From Dehalococcoidia bacterium UBA6808 (GTDB lineage: Bacteria; Chloroflexota; Dehalococcoidia; GIF9; UBA5629), in NCBI GenBank assembly GCA_002452695.1, contig DKFA01000021.1, positions 3,637 through 9,192 on the forward strand: DNA of 5,556 bases. Reading direction: 5' to 3'. This document shows positions 5,465 to 5,556 of the stretch, piece by piece. Below the pieces are notes generated by a model. That model worked only from the letters and a program-made list of their open reading frames with translations, was not told the origin of the DNA and made no database searches. Every line of letters starts with the position of its first letter. The stretch's first letter is position 1. A program made the position numbers and the translations under genes.

Positions 5465-5556
5465 CTGCTTTAGGTTGTCCTTTTGTTTCTGACTTTTTTA
5501 TTAGTTCGTCAAGTATTCCAACTAATGACTTTGCTCCTTTCATTGTTGTTACTACC
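5457..5556 (-). CDS. 3' end of an upstream gene, or a 28-residue peptide
   Basis: The minus strand is open from the window's right edge to the TAA at 5459-5457, reading VVTTMKGAKSLVGILDELIK and then a basic hydrophilic tail ending KAGE. It may be the C-terminus of a larger protein whose start lies right of the window. Alternatively the ATG at 5543, with a weak GGTAG about 8 nt before it, could start a 28-residue peptide. Its last 8 nt overlap the GTG of the next gene, so it belongs to the same operon. It is too short to assign a family. Confidence 0.5.
   Translation of the reverse strand, partial: VVTTMKGAKSLVGILDELIKKSETKGQPKAGE

Noticed and set aside
1..5556. CRISPR arrays, tRNA or rRNA genes, insertion-sequence ends
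   Set aside because: I saw no regularly spaced direct repeats, cloverleaf sequence, transposase text or terminal inverted repeats. The only strong inverted repeat is the terminator.

Overview
The window is bacterial, with two compositional parts. Bases 1 to about 4640 are G+C-rich and carry four tightly packed plus-strand genes and one decayed gene. Bases from about 4640 to the end are A+T-rich and carry a small minus-strand operon of unrecognised genes. As a hand-counted sample, bases 1021-1080 hold 40 G/C of 60, while bases 4801-4860 hold 20 of 60. The gene styles (a CoxE-like VWA protein, a bacterial-type Hpt, a long two-part adenine deaminase, crotonase and thiolase genes) suggest an environmental, possibly anaerobic bacterium such as a Chloroflexota/Dehalococcoidia, Clostridia or Desulfobacterota lineage. 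No single marker in the window settles this, so the assignment is weak.

Layout. (1) 1-918: the C-terminal part of a VWA-domain protein whose true start lies left of the window. (2) 935-964: a near-consensus sigma-70-type promoter whose predicted start point falls on the ATG of hpt, so hpt looks leaderless. (3) 971-1492: hypoxanthine phosphoribosyltransferase (hpt). (4) 1525-3219: adenine deaminase (ade). (5) 3253-4059: a crotonase-fold enoyl-CoA hydratase/isomerase family protein in which one of the two classical catalytic glutamates is Cys. (6) about 4106-4635: a thiolase remnant, with the N-terminal half missing and a 2-base frameshift. (7) 4701-4746: a perfect 21-bp inverted repeat with a 4-nt loop, read as a bidirectional terminator. 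(8) 5556-4783, minus strand: the tail of one gene (or a 28-residue peptide), a coiled-coil plus winged-helix protein, and a 63-residue protein, each overlapping the next by 8 nt.

How the genes work together. Ade converts adenine to hypoxanthine, and Hpt joins hypoxanthine to PRPP to give IMP. The adjacent pair therefore forms a two-step adenine-to-IMP salvage route, probably on one transcript starting just before hpt. The crotonase gene follows ade by 33 bp with a strong ribosome binding site and may be cotranscribed. With the thiolase remnant behind it, it suggests a former acyl-CoA gene pair that has lost its thiolase. The A+T-rich minus-strand operon converges on the same terminator and looks like a separate, possibly acquired, module. 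It is the least explained part of the window, but nothing visible in it proves a defence, toxin or mobile function.
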